A stretch of DNA of 64,000 nt from Pelomyxa schiedti (taxonomy: Eukaryota; Evosea; Pelobiontida; Pelomyxidae). A program made the position numbers and the translations under genes. The stretch spans positions 1 to 64,000 of the forward strand of contig JAHLWZ010000845.1 in the NCBI GenBank assembly GCA_020536535.1. The letters are read 5' to 3'. This document shows positions 47,794 to 60,400 of the stretch, in pieces. Position 1 is the first letter of the stretch, and the number at the start of each line of letters is the position of its first letter. A model generated the notes under the pieces. It saw nothing but the letters and a program-made list of their open reading frames with translations, was not told where the DNA came from and searched no databases.

Positions 47794-48008
47794 CACTAGC
47801 AAAAACAATCAAACTGGTGTTACCTTCTGTGGGATAAGAGAATGACGAGTTATTGCAGTACACGAAACAATTTTCGTGTCAAGAATTCCGGTCACATTCC
47901 ATTGATCACATTCCGTGAAAAAAGTTTTGCGGCAAGCAAACACCAACAACACTGTTTTGTTTTAAATTTTTAATAAATACTAAAACAAGTGAATAAGAAC
48001 AAGCAACA

Positions 48009-49419
48009 ATGGATGCAGCATTGGGTCAGGTTAGGTTGAAAAAAACTACAACAGCAGCCAAGCCTGCAGCTGTGGCTATTGTCAACAATTCAGCCACACA
48101 GGACAGGGCTGCTGCATTCATTAGCAAGAAGTTCAGGGAATGTGACCTCGATACTTGGTGAGTTCTCACCGCCTTCTCTTTGGTTTCACTACGTTAGTGA
48201 CAAATGGCAAATTTGCTAATTTTATGAAAACTACTGCGTTTGGGGAGTGTCCCTTTCGTACTTACGCGTTTTGTTCGTATTGCTAGGTATGAGGTTTTGA
48301 GGGAACATACCTATGAAACAATCTTTGTGGAACTCACAAAGCAAGATGCTGCTGCCATGGTGTCTGTTCATGAAGGGAAGGCCGTTGGTGCCGCGCAGGC
48401 AAAAGCTACAGTAGATAGTATCCGCGAAAAACTGCATGCTGCAATGAGTTCTATGGGTGGAACGGCTTTTGTTAAACTCTCATCGAGGTAAATACACTTC
48501 ATTTACAGTGTTGGGCAACTTATTAGTAATTGCATAGGTCGGCAAAGGACAGTCCTATTGCTGCCGCAAAGACTAAAAGAGTGTTTGAAGAATTTATTGC
48601 AGGAATTACAGACCCAAAGCCAAGCCTCAACACTTTAATGCAAGTATGTATCATAAGTACCAATTGATGAAACTCACATGTGGCAGGGTTTGACAATAGC
48701 GTATATCCAGGGCATGAAAATGGAAAGTGCCACTGAAGCAATGGATGTTCTACTCAGCAGTGACAGAGTTTACCAGGATTTATTAATGGCACTCGAGCGA
48801 CCTGCCTCTGAATGGAGACAAAGTATATTGGTCAGAAAATGGGTTTCATTGCCTCTCGCCCACGAGTTCAGGGGGTTCATTTTTAACAACAAGTACCTAT
48901 CCCTGTGCTATTCTCCAAATAATATGTCCAAAAGGCTCACGGCTCTGAGTCAGTATTATTGTTTCTGTACTTGGCCGGAACTTATATCTGTGCAAGACAG
49001 AGTTGTGCCTTTGATTCAGGCTTTTTTTGAAACAGTGAAGGACATAGTACCGGTTTCCGATCACACGTAACGCGCCTCGGTGGTATTCAATGGTTCTAAT
49101 ACTAGTATTCAGATACATTATGGATTTTGTTCTTGACATGGCTCACAATCGTGTATACATAGTGGAGTTAAACCCATTTGGTATGAACTGTGTTTTTCTC
49201 ACATAAAGAAGCGCAATCCAACAAAACACTGCAGGAGACTATGAAGGAATGGGTGCAGATACTGCTCTGTTCAGTCTTACCAAAGATAAGGCAATTCTCT
49301 TTGGACAAGACCCAGCTTTGCCCATACAACTCAGAGTAGCCACGGAAATTGACTCCAAAGCCATTCTGGACTCAATGAGTATCCACCTGCGGGAAATCTT
49401 TGCGGCCCAAGGGTACTAG
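48009..49419 (+). CDS. CDC123/D123-family protein
   Basis: CDC123 is an ATP-grasp-like chaperone for assembly of translation factor eIF2. Matching blocks: AFVKLSSRSAKDSPIAA (conserved KLSSRSPKDA motif), LVRKWVSLPLAHEFRGFIFN (family motif around the EFR), LSQYYCFCTW, YIMDFVLDMAHNRVYIVELN and a final SALF-like segment TALFSLTKD. Introns: a 131-nt one at about 48159-48288 and shorter ones at about 48488-48537, 48643-48687, 49067-49110 and 49180-49236. The N-terminus (MDAALGQVRLKKTT) and the stop at 49417-49419 look complete. It is more diverged than typical CDC123, so it may be a D123-like paralog and not the eIF2 factor itself. Confidence 0.78.
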
Positions 49420-49961
49420 TATCTCGTGGGACTCCAGGTGCAACTTGAATTAACATTGTGAACATTTAATATTAATAGTATCTTCCTTGAATTCAAAAAT
49501 TGTGCCTTCTCAGTTATGATCGGATAAATCCAACACCTTTTTTCATGCGCTCCCCAAAACAAAAAAGTCATGCGACAAATTGCCTGTTTGACCGTTGAGG
49601 TGTTACCCAACCGTTAAGGTACCGGTTGGTGTAATGAATCTTGTTGCTTGTTTGGTGAACCAGTACAAGTCCGGAATCCTTTTTCTGAGCCAAAGGCCCG
49701 AACCTTCCTGCATCTCACTTGATGTTTCTTGCCTGCGTGGTCCGAAGACCGTAACAGGGATCAGCAAAATCTATCAAACAGAATTCTTGCAGATTCACAA
49801 AATGCAAAAACAGAACACAACAACAGCTTCTTTTTTTTCTCCTTCAAGCATCTTTTTGATCTTAAAACAAAAACGAGAAACACAAGAAAACAGAACCAGA
49901 AAAAACACATCAGCAGCGTTCACACGTGGTGGATACGCACGCAACCGCCGGCGCACCCATA
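49420..49961. other. Gap between CDC123 and the laforin-like gene
   Basis: About 540 bases with no frame I can support. It contains A-rich and T-rich tracts near 49830-49910, as expected for a promoter in this genome. Short open pieces on both strands have no motif. Confidence 0.4.
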
Positions 49962-51424
49962 ATGTCATTCTCTCCGCTCGTTGGTCCGTCGTCCAACGAC
50001 GCCAACTCGGCCCGGGCGGGATTCACCCTCACCCACAGGGACAACCCCACCAACGCCACTCCCACAATCGACACCAACCACTTCACCTACGGTGCCGTCA
50101 TCGACTACGGCGAGGACGACGACGACAACAACGATAACAACACAACACTCACCAACAGATTAAACATCAAGGACAGAAATATCTGCAACAACAGCAGCAG
50201 CAGCATCACCCGCGACAACAATGACAACACCAACAACAACAACAACAATGACAACGATCTAGGGCGCTCTCCCTCGTCGCTTGCGTCGATGCCAGCGGGA
50301 TCGCAGATAGTGGTGGTGCCGTCGTCGTACTTCCCGCCGCTGAGGCCCGAGCCGGACCAGATACTGGATCGGCTGTACCTGGGCGGGCAGAGCGACGCGT
50401 ACAACCCGGCCACGATCGCGAGGCTGGGCGTCACGCACGTGCTGACCGTGGCCATCGTCGAGGACTTTTACAAGTACCGGTCATGCTTCCCCCCTACGAT
50501 ACAATGCATGGTCGTATCGTATGCGAATGTGTGTTCCGATGTCCGCGTGTGTCTGTCTTCAGTCTGTTTCTGTTTCTGTTTCTGTTTCTGTTTCTGTTTC
50601 TGTTTCTGTTTCTGTTTCTGTTTCTACTTGTCTTGCTTGTATGTGTGTTCCTATTTTTTTTTTTTAGCTTGTACTTTTGTTGCTTGTTGCTTGTTTTGTT
50701 TGGAGAATGCATTGGAAGTGTTTTCATTCACACATACTTATGTGTCAGATAATACTATCTAGTAATAGCCACCTGAATAATACCGCGCAGAGTTTTTGAC
50801 CAAGACAATGAAAACATTGTTCAGTACTTCCCTCGCACTAATGCGTTCATTGATCACGGCCGTGCAAATGGAGTGGTGCTGGTGCACTGTGTGTGGGGCA
50901 TCTCACGCAGTGCTGCCTTTGTAATCGCATATGTAATGCACCATAGACGCATTGACTTCCACAGTGCTTTGGAATTTGTACGGCAAGCAAGACCCATTGT
51001 GCGACCCAATTTGGGTTTCAGAAAACAACTTGCTGAGTACGGCAAAGACATAGTCTTAGCTCAATTTTCTATTAGATATGTAACCAGGTATACATTGTCC
51101 CACTCTCAATTTCAACAAAAAATAAAGTAACACAACCAAACAAAACAAACATGAATAAACTCAACTCAATTACCCAGCTTTGGGCAAGAGCTCTACATTG
51201 TAGGCAGTATTCCAATACTTGGAATGTGGCACCCAACACCTGACAACAAAATGAAGTGGGGTGAAGGCAATGTATGGAGCATATCACTACCTGTATTAAA
51301 CCAGAAATTCGAGTATAAATACGTCATGGTGGATGTGGATGGGCATTTGATTTGGGAATCAAGCCCCAACCGCCTGTTTGATGGGAGCAAACGATTCATA
51401 AGAGATTATTGGAATTGTTGGTGA
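49962..51424 (+). CDS. Laforin-like dual-specificity phosphatase with C-terminal CBM20
   Basis: Laforin and plant SEX4/LSF2 remove phosphate from glycogen or starch. Here a disordered Asn/Asp-rich N-terminus (about 110 residues) leads into a dual-specificity phosphatase: ILDRLYLGGQSDAYNPATI, LGVTHVLTVAI, then after a 270-nt intron (about 50521-50791) VFDQDNENIVQYF and the catalytic loop VHCVWGISRSAAF. RQARPIVRPNLGFRKQLAEY closes the fold. An intron at about 51087-51177 joins VTS to FGQELYIVGSIPILGMW, KMKWGEGNVWSISLPV, FEYKYVMVDVDG and WESSPNRLFDG: a CBM20 starch-binding domain. Animal laforin has the opposite order, CBM20 then phosphatase. The CBM crosses the intron, so fusion within one gene is well supported. 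Likely role: dephosphorylation of a storage polysaccharide in the cytosol. The stop is 51422-51424. Confidence 0.82.
50563..50625. repeat. Hexamer repeat in a long intron
   Basis: About ten copies of the 6-base unit TTTCTG in tandem inside the first intron of the laforin-like gene. As a pyrimidine-rich block far from the acceptor it may be a chance expansion. The unit is a multiple of three, so it reads as a Phe/Cys or Leu/Phe repeat in shadow frames. It explains part of the unusual intron length. Confidence 0.88.
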
Positions 51425-51652
51425 AGCCTCTCCTGTATGTAACCAAAAAATAATCATCTTTTTTTCCTTGTTGTTGGTTTGCTTTTTATTTAGAACCCTA
51501 GAGATACGCTAACGTGCTAACGTTGCTTTGGCGGTAGTTCCCTGCCCTCATGTCACCATCATCACACTTCGCGTATTGTACGCACTTTTTCGATTTTAGA
51601 ATAAAAAAAACCCGTTACCTTTTAGCCGACATAGATCTTGCGTTTGATTGTG

Positions 51653-53861
51653 ATGGGTGGATGGTGTTCGACACCGGCCATGGCGGACCAGCCCACGGCA
51701 TCCTCCAGTTCTGTTGTCGGGAAGCCGTTGTTGCAGCCTGACGGTGGTGAGACCGCCCACAAGGGCGAGCAGAAGGCCAAAGACGCGGAACTTGCTGAGC
51801 TCAGGGCGTCACTCTCGCACAGCGAGGTGAGGGTGGAGCAGTTGCGAGCGGAGGCGGAGACGGCCGGCGAGCGCATCGCCTCGTTGGGGCGAGAGCGCGA
51901 CGCGGCGTTGGCGGAGCTGGGGCAGGCTCGTTCGGCGTTGGGTGCGATGGAGCGAGAGCGGGATGCTGCTATCAGCGACCTCAAGAAGCCCTGCAACGGT
52001 TGTTCTTTGTACATTCAGCAGCGCGATAGAGCCATACAAGGCCAATCTGAGAGTGAAGCTCGATTGCAGCGTACAAATGAAGATTTGGCCGCAGCACTCA
52101 AAAAACTTGAGGAACTTCAGGCACAACACACACTACTGCAACTGCAAATCCAGCAACAAGCGCCAGCACCACAGTTGTCACCGAAATCAACACACTCCAC
52201 AAATTCACACGAAACTACAATTCCATCTTTGGAGATAGATGCAAGCCTATTGAATGGACTTGTTCTTCCCACCTTTACACAAGGTTTCACTCTCGTGAAA
52301 GTTTTTCCAATGTTAAGCTTTTATGTAGAAGCAACCACTGAAACAGGGTCCTTGAACCTTCCAGAAATATCCACACTCGACCTTCCTGACTTGGGCAAAC
52401 TAGCTGAATCTCTTGTACGCACTTCTTCCGGTCAGTCTGTGTACAACTCATATAAGTGATAGGATTTCCATCTACCCACAAATACTGCATCAAATGATTC
52501 CTCAGTGGTGCAATTCACAGTACCCTCAACCGAGGTTTTTTTTTTTGGCTGATAACTTTTTTTTAATTGTATTGAAGACGAACTCCACTCTTATGCATGG
52601 CATACATTGTTCTGAAAACATAAACTTAGCAGGACTTAAACGTCAAAAGAAAAAGCCAACCTACCCATCTGGTAAACTAGAAATGGAGGTATTAATTTTA
52701 TTTTCTTGAGACTGGTAAATCAAGCTTTCTAGGACATGAATTTTTATGAATTTCCTTGGCAAGGCAACCCTGACCTTGCATTTATTGGCGTCTTTGATGG
52801 CTTTGCAGGTAATTTGTACTTGACTGAAATCTGTCTCATTACTATCTTGTATAGGAACTGGTGCTTCCAAGGCAGCAAAGGCCAAGCTTGCACCAGTTTG
52901 TATATAGATCAACAAATTGAATAAACATGACCAACTCACATAGCATCTGTACACAATGATAACCAGTGGACCACCAAAAAGTGATTATAGTGAGACCCTC
53001 ACCCAGTGTTTCCTTGAAGTAGACCACCAGTTTTTATTACTCTTAACAATGGCAGGTTGATCAACAACTCTCTGAAATGGAATACGAGGGCTGCACCTGC
53101 ACAGTTGTAATCATATGGCGTCATGAGGGTAACCGGTATTTACAAGCAGGTTTTTTCGCTTCCTTTATATTTGACGGAATCCAACATCTGTTCAGCCAAT
53201 ATCGGTGACTCCTCTGCCTACCTCTGGTATTTTCTTTGTATTAATATTCCTCATTACCAACCTGAGTTTACATCAAAGTCAAGCGGGCATTTCTGTGCCT
53301 TTAACATTTGACCATAAAGGTAAAACACTTCCCCATTTTACACTCTAAATCCATTCAGTCAGTACACCAGAAGAAAATGAGAGACTTGCAAAAACGGCGA
53401 AGGATTTTGAACCACATCAAACACGAATTTTCGGTTGTGTTGCAGGTATTAAAAACACGGAAATACGGTTATATATGGAGTAAGAACTTTTCTTAGTTGC
53501 CCGCGCACTGGGTACACATTTCATGAAACGGGAAGGCTTAGGCATTGTATGTTCACCCTCAATTATTGGACATTTCTTACCGTGGCACGTCAGATTGCCG
53601 AGCCATATCTGAGTCCTCCTATTTGCTTAAATCCAGACCATCAGTTTGTCATAGTGGCAAGTGACGGGGTATGCCGTCCGATTTCTTCTTCTTCTTCCCT
53701 TCTCATCACCTAAGTTGTGGGATGTAATGACTGGGCAAGATGTATGTGATTTGCTACAAGGCATGTCCGACCCCAAGGAAATGGCGTCCACGGTCATATC
53801 AACAGCGCTGAGAAACCCCAAATGCACTGACAACATCACTGTAGCCGTTGGTGCCCTGTAA
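51653..53861 (+). CDS. PP2C phosphatase with N-terminal coiled coil
   Basis: PPM/PP2C metal-dependent Ser/Thr phosphatase. The start MGGWCSTPA at 51653 has Gly2, Cys5 and Ser6, a pattern suited to myristoylation and palmitoylation, so membrane attachment is plausible. A coiled coil follows (AELRASLSHSEVRVEQLRAE, ERDAALAELGQARSALGAME). The catalytic domain comes next: LEMED, LAFIGVFDGFAG, EMEYEGCTCTVV, ANIGDSSAYL, VIVASDGLWDVMTGQDVCDL and CTDNITVAVGAL. The common DGHGG motif reads DGFAG, keeping the metal-binding Asp-Gly. About nine introns are used; several of the middle ones are approximate. The stop is 53859-53861. Confidence 0.8.
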
Positions 53862-54071
53862 CAAAACAAAATCCCACACAAAAAAACCCCTGTTTGTGAG
53901 TCACCTCTGCTGCTTTAGGGGAGCTCTTCTTATCTCTTCCGCGTATGCCATCAACAGGGTCTTTATTTAGACACCCGGATACCAGATCAGTTTCTTTCCC
54001 TCGTTCGTACACAACATACAAGGACACCACCCCGGCTGCGTGCGTGTCGTGTTGCAATTAGAACAACAAAG

Positions 54072-55336
54072 ATGGTGGAGATCTTGGCATGGAACTGGAC
54101 CGCGTTCGCTACTTGTTACGTGTTTGTGTGGTTGATGGTACGTTTCGGTGTACCCACTGTTAATTGCAGTGCTTTTATTATTGGGATGTTTTAATGTTGA
54201 GCTCAAAGGTGTTTGTTTTTTTTTTTTTCCTATGTAGGAGTTGCTGGATAACACACAATTGATTCAAGTGTACTATAGCAGTAAGTATGGCAGGCAGTGG
54301 GTATTGGCTCTGGCATCTTGGACTGCTTTTCTGTGCACTGGGTTGATTGGAGCTTCTTTTTCAGGGCTTCGGTCGTTTTCGGTATTTTCCTCAGCTTGCT
54401 GTTTTGTTTGGCTATTATTTGGACTGAGGCATAATAAGGATAGCATCAGCAAAGTTTTTGAGTTGGTGTTCTCGTTGATTTTGTTTACACTGGGTATTAT
54501 CACCCTCAGTCACTCAGAGGTGATTGTTGCTGTGTGGGAAAAAATAACAGGATTCATTCAGCACAAGGTATTTCGTCTTTGTGTTTCCCCTATTGTTTCT
54601 TCAACTTACGTAGTTTAGTTTGCTGAACCTTTCCTTTACTCAATGGGTGAAACTGACACCTCCCACACCCAACTTGAAGAGACCAATGATGTAGAAATGG
54701 AGAGCCCAGAAGCTGCAGAAAAAGAAAAAGAAAAAGGAAAGGAAAAAGATTCGGAACAAGGTGACATTGAAGAGCAGGCTGACAAAGACAAAGAAAAAGA
54801 AACAGTAAAAGAGAACACAAAACCTGACATGGCAGAGAGGCGAATGCACATCCCAATATGGAAACTTTTTATTCTGGTATTTGTCACAGTCTTTCTACTG
54901 GAACTTCCTGATAAGACCATGCTTATGATTGCCTCCTTAGGTGCGTTTCTTTCGCAATTTGTTGGCTATTAATTAGACAAAACAGCACAATCATCTGATT
55001 ATCCCACAAGTATATTTGTGGGTTATTCAGCTGCCATGGTAACGCAGTCAGTCATTGCGCTAATTATTGGCAAAGGCATATCCAAGGGAGCAAATAGATT
55101 TGGGAAATACATTGAAGTAATGGTGGGCCTCATACTATTTATCACAGGGACAACCAAGCTAAGTCTGATGATTTTCGTTGGCGAATACAGGTTCATAACC
55201 CTCTCTCCACACGTGGTCACTCATGCCACACAGCCTTGATGACATATTCGGTCATGATAGCTCCAGCTCTGCCTTCAACATGTCACTCTCTATTGCCGCC
55301 TCTGCTCTCACCCAGTCCTTCTCCTCACACTCCTAA
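54072..55336 (+). CDS. GDT1/TMEM165 family Mn/Ca transporter, divergent
   Basis: UPF0016 proteins (yeast Gdt1, human TMEM165) import Mn2+ and Ca2+ into the Golgi for glycosylation. Two family halves are seen, each with the acidic motif on a membrane helix: MELLDNTQLIQVYYSSKYGR near 54240 and LLELPDKTMLMIASLG near 54900. The first is a degenerate form of the usual ExGDK(R)T; the second is nearly standard. Other helices are VFELVFSLILFTLGIITL, GYSAAMVTQSVIALIIG and KYIEVMVGLILFITGTTKLS. The halves are separated by a charged, Lys/Glu-rich loop (KEKEKGKEKDSEQGDIEE). The C-terminus splices at about 55191-55233 to a Ser-rich tail ending 55336; without that splice it ends at 55239. GH47 just downstream also works in the secretory pathway. 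Confidence 0.72.
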
Positions 55337-55455
55337 GCTACCACAAACACCACACCTATCTAACAATAAATTCCCGCCGGTAATAGTATTTTCCTTATCC
55401 CACTTGCCTGTTTACAAACCTTTCTTTTCTTTTAACCTAAGTCCACGCACCCACG

Positions 55456-57158
55456 ATGCGCCCGTTTTTAAAGCTGTCGTTGCTCACGATGTTGGTGTGT
55501 CCGGGGGTTGTGGCTCGGTCTCCATTGTCGTCGGTGGACCCACGCCGTGACTCTGTGAAGCAGGTCGTAATTGTGGGATGGGATGTTTTGTTGTTGTGCT
55601 TTGGTGCCAAAAACATTCGTATTAAACCAATAGCATATGAACCATCTCCAACAAACAAAAAAAGGCCATGGTGCACTCTTGGAATAACTACAAAGAGTAT
55701 GGGTGGGGAATGGATAGTATGAAAAGTGTGTCAAAGACGGGTTACAACTGGCTGTGGATGAATTTGACAATTGTGGACAGTTTGGACACTTTGTGGGTTA
55801 TGGGAATGGAGGAGGAGTTCAATGAGGCCAAGGCCGCCATTGCTGATTTTAACTTTGATCCTGTGAGTTAAGTTGGTTTCCAAGTTTAGTCCAGTGACCC
55901 AAATGTACTTATGCCTCTATAAAGGATGTATATGATTCACTTTTCGATGTAACCATGAGAATTATTGGAGGCTTGTTGAGTTCGCATTCCCTTACAAATG
56001 ATGCATTTTTCCTTGCTAAAGCAGAAGATCTGGAAAGGAGGCTCCTCTCAGCCTATAACACTCCTTCTGGGATACCATACAATGACATTAACCCCAAGAC
56101 GTAAGTCGAATTTAGCATCGCTGACCATTGACACTGGGTACTACAGATCTGCCATTCGAGCCGGTAATACGAACCTTGCCCAAGCAGGGACTTGTCTCCT
56201 CGAGTTGTATTACCTATCTAAGCACACAGGTGACTCCATTTTTGCAGACACTGCGGCCAATGTTGTGAATGCCATTGTGGCCATGCCGCACAGCATTCCT
56301 GCTTTGTATCCCATTTACATTGACCCTGTGAACGGTGTACCAACAAGTGACACGGTATCTCTGGACAGCTGTGGTGATAGCTTCTATGAGTACCTAGTAA
56401 AGACATGGGTACTACTTGGAGGTCCGGAATCAACAAGTGAGGATGCTGGCAAGTACCGCGGGATGTGGGATGACTCCATGGATACTGCACTGCAGTTACT
56501 AGTAAAAAGCAGTACCCCATCACAGTACGTATACACAACCAGCATGACATCTGGAGTACAAGATGATGTTATGGGCCATTTGGGATGTTACGCGGCCGGA
56601 ATGTTTGCCCTTGGAGCCGTGGCCTACAACGATAGCACTATTAATGGAAATCACAACAGTGCTCTATACTTCAAAACTGGGGAAGAGCTAGCTCGCACTT
56701 GCCATGCAACTTACGCAAGCACCAAGACAGAAATTGGTCCGGAACAGTTCCACTTTGTTTCCGGCAGCGATTTCGAAATCAAGTCGCCTGGATACTACCT
56801 CAGACCCGAGGTTGTAGAGGGCTACTTCTACATGTACCGCTACACACACGACCAAACGTATAGAGAATGGGGATGGGATGCTTTTGTTGCCATCAACAGC
56901 ACATGTTATGCACCAGCGGGATATAGCAGCATTGACAATGTTGACAGCAGAAACCCCAAGCTTCTTGATGACCAAGACCCTTACTTCCTTGCCGAAACTC
57001 TCAAGGTTTGTTTTTTCCCCCCAACACCTCCTCGCTCCCATAATCCGCACTAACGAGGCCAACAGTACCTGTATCTGCTGTTCTCTGAGGATGAATTGCT
57101 ACCCTTGGACCAGTACGTCTTCACAACCGAGAGCCACCCTCTTGCCATCTTCTCGTAA
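55456..57158 (+). CDS. GH47 alpha-1,2-mannosidase
   Basis: GH47 enzymes trim mannose from N-glycans in the ER and Golgi. ATG 55456 gives a signal peptide (MRPFLKLSLLTMLVCPGVVA). After an intron of 108 nt come AMVHSWNNYKEYGWGMDSM and TIVDSLDTLWVMGMEEEF, close to the family start. Further blocks are SLTIDTGYYRSAI-type core, SLDSCGDSFYEYLVKTWVLL, YTTSMTSGVQDDVMGHLGCY with a conserved Cys, YYLRPEVVEGYFYMYRYT, YREWGWDAFVAI, and the ending DQYVFTTESHPLAIFS, matching the usual Thr-Glu-(Ala/Ser)-His-Pro signature. The main catalytic exon (56150-57005) is long and uninterrupted; smaller introns split the ends. About 500 residues, close to typical ER mannosidase I. An EDEM-like role is less likely given the complete signature. 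Confidence 0.88.
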
Positions 57159-57467
57159 CTTCTAGAAGAACCTTACACCCGTGTTCATCAACAAGGTGTC
57201 ATTTCAATTAAGAGCGTTTATGGCTTACAGTCGGGTTAGAAACCTGGGGAAACGAAATTTTACTGGACCTGCTTCACAGGGTACGGGCCCTTCTGGAAGC
57301 TGTTGTGCCTGTCTCAGTGCACTGATTTCAGATGGGTTCACGGTGTACTTCTATTTTTGTTTTTGATTTTCCGGGACGCGAAACCCAACAAATCTTTGTT
57401 CAACGGATCTTGCCTCTACAAACAATCGTCGTTCATCAATCAATTCCCCAATTAATTGCAATTACCC
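57159..57467. other. Gap between GH47 and the oxoprolinase-like gene
   Basis: About 310 bases without a supported gene. One plus-strand frame of 61 codons (57181-57366) has no motif or splice partners and is probably chance. A T-rich stretch near 57350 and an AT-rich segment at 57440-57465 precede the next start. Confidence 0.45.
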
Positions 57468-60400
57468 ATGTCTGGTGCTGCTGTGGGGTGCCGTGTGTCA
57501 TCGGATGTAGGAGGCACATTTACGGACGTGGCGGTGGTTGGCCGGGATGGCCGGTTGGTTGTGAGCAAATCACCGTCTACACCTTCGGATTTCAGCCAGG
57601 GCGTGATGGCCGCCGTAGATCTGGCGAGATCTGACCTCAGAGACCCAGAAGCACCCACGGATTTCTTCGTTCACGGAGCAACGGTGTTTTTTTTTTCTTC
57701 CCCTTTGGCTATCTTGTTGGATTTCTTGTTGGTGCTACGTGGTTTATGTCTTTTCAGGAATACTAATATAACTCCTCGTTGGTGAAAAGGTTGTGATCAA
57801 TGCATTGACTGAGCGAAAAGGTGCTAAGACTGGTTTAATCACAACAAAGGTAGTGTTTCTTTTAGTGCTTCAGAAACAAGTGATATGCACAAATAGGGCT
57901 TCAGAGACGTTCTTGAAATTACAAGGGCTAATCGCCCCGACCTTTTTAATATGATGTTTGAGAAGCCCATCCCTTTCGTTCCACGGCGTCTACGTGTTGA
58001 AGTCGAAGAACGCATTGACTACAAAGGACGCGTAGTGAAGCCATTACAAGAAGCTTCTGTAACAAGTGCAATTAACAAATTATTGTCTGAAGGAGTTGAG
58101 AGTATAGCAGTGTGTTTACTGCATTCCTATGTGTATCCAGACCATGAAAAGAAGGTAAGTGTGCATATTTGTTCAACAAGAGTGTAATAGCTACAGATAG
58201 GAGAACTTATTTCCAAGATGGCACCGAATCTCCCTTTCACTCTTTCGTGTGCTGTTTCTCGAGAGTGGCGCGAGTATGAGAGAACAAGTACCACAGTTCT
58301 CAATAGTTTTGTTCTTCCAGTCGCTGGAAAATACCTGGGCGCAATGGTGCTTCCCACTACATACAATTTTGATCATCTAACATGTGGCAGGAGGAAACTC
58401 TCCATAACAAGTGCAGGATACCCCTCGGAGGTACATTTCATTTAGTGTTACTATTCCCTCAGTTTCCTTTTAATCCAGCCTTGCATGTCATGCAGTCAAA
58501 TGGAGGATGCACAACTTTCACGTCTGCAAAGCATACACCCATAAGTAATCTACCACGTAACATTTTGGTGTTTCACGGTTTCCAGGTATGGTTGAATCTG
58601 GCCCAGTAGCTGGTGTTATAGGATCAGCATTTATAGCTTCATTAGTTGGGGAGTCTTCTGTTATATCTTTTGATGTTGGTGAGTTTGTGCAAATGTCTTT
58701 TCCATATAAATATCCCAAATGGGAAACAGAACTAAATGGGCCACAGGTGGAACGACGGCTAAAACTTCGCTAGTTCAAGATGGCATCCCAAATCTTATTA
58801 CGGAATATAAAATCGAGCGGGACAGGGAACATCAAGGATATCCCATTCAAGTGCTAATTCCCTTTCCTTTTGCTTTCCTCATCCTGCGAAGGTTCCTACA
58901 GTTGACATTGTGGAGATAGGCTCAGGGGGAGGGTCTATTGCTTTCTGGGACACAACCACGAATGTTTTGCGAGTTGGGGAACAGAGTGCTGGGGCAGTTC
59001 CCGGTCCAGCTTGTTACAATTTTGGCGGCACTCAGCCGACTATCACCGACGCAAATCTCATCATTGGACGGCTGAATCCTGACTACTTTGTGGGAGGACA
59101 GGTATTCCCCTTCACATTTGTTCGTTGATGACTTTATAAGATGAGAATTGATGTTGAACGATCCAGGCGGGCTATTGAACCAATTGCGCAGCATGCTGGG
59201 GTGTCAATTGAGGAAGCAGCACTTGGAATCATTCAGCTTTCAGATGCAAAAAAAGTCAATATGATAAAGCTCATTTCTGTACAGAGAGGGTAGATCTTCT
59301 ACCAAAAATTTTTTATCTGAATTATTCATTTTTTCTGGCAGAATTGATCCCCGTAACTGCTGCCTTATCTGTCACGGTGGTGGAGGACCAGTCCATGCAG
59401 CAGCTATGGCAAGAGAGCTCAGATGCAAAAAGGTTATTGTCCCACCAAATCCTGGTGTATTCTCCGCAGTGGCAATGTTGATGCTCGATATACGTCATGA
59501 CACTATAGTTACAGGGATACGCCCCACACGAAATGTACAGCTACATTTTCCTGTAAGGTCTAATGTCCACCCCCTTGTAGGTAGACCTCTCAGAACTGAA
59601 CGATCGCTATATTGCCATGCAAAAAGAGCTTGAAAGCCTTTTGCTTTTGGAAAATGTTAGTCCAGAAAACATTTCCTTTCTCAGATTTTGTGATATGCGA
59701 TATAAAGGGCAAGAGCACTGTGTTAAAGTAACATAATCTTCTTATTTACTTTCTTTGACACAAGGAAGGTCCCATTCCCTTCTGGTACCATAACAGCAGA
59801 GGCTATACATCAAATGAATGAAAAGTTTCACACAATGCACTTGGAAAAGTACACCTTCAAACTCTCTCAGGACACTGAATTTGTTAACTACCACGTTACC
59901 GCAATTGGGAAGGTGTCGAACCTCAAATTCACTGAAGGTTCAATTCCAGGTGTTACCCTTTAACCACTCATTTCTTCCAGTTACTGGGGGTACCACACTT
60001 ACGATTGAGGGAGCTTTCAAGGGCGAACGTGGAGTGTGGTTTGAAGGTTACGGTTGTGTTCCCACCAAAGTGTATCAAAGAGAAAAACTACCACTCGCTT
60101 TGGATATTCACGGTCCTGTAATCATTGAAGAACATACTAGCTCGACAATTGTCTATCCAGACCAGATAGTTAGGCGTGACAACTACGGATTCTTACATCT
60201 TCAAGCTGATGCAAGTATGTGATTACTACCAAGGTTTTCTTTTTACGGAATTTTCCAGGCTGCGTCACAAGCTCCTTACCGAAAGCAGTCGAATCCATGG
60301 ATAAATTTATCTTCGAAATTATACAAGAATCTATCACAGCAATTAGTGATGAAATGTTCCTTCACATGAAACTTACCAGCATGAGCACCATTATATATGA

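Noticed and set aside
50494..50727. Minus-strand Asn-Arg repeat frame
   Set aside because: Produced by the hexamer repeat in the intron of the laforin-like gene; not a gene.
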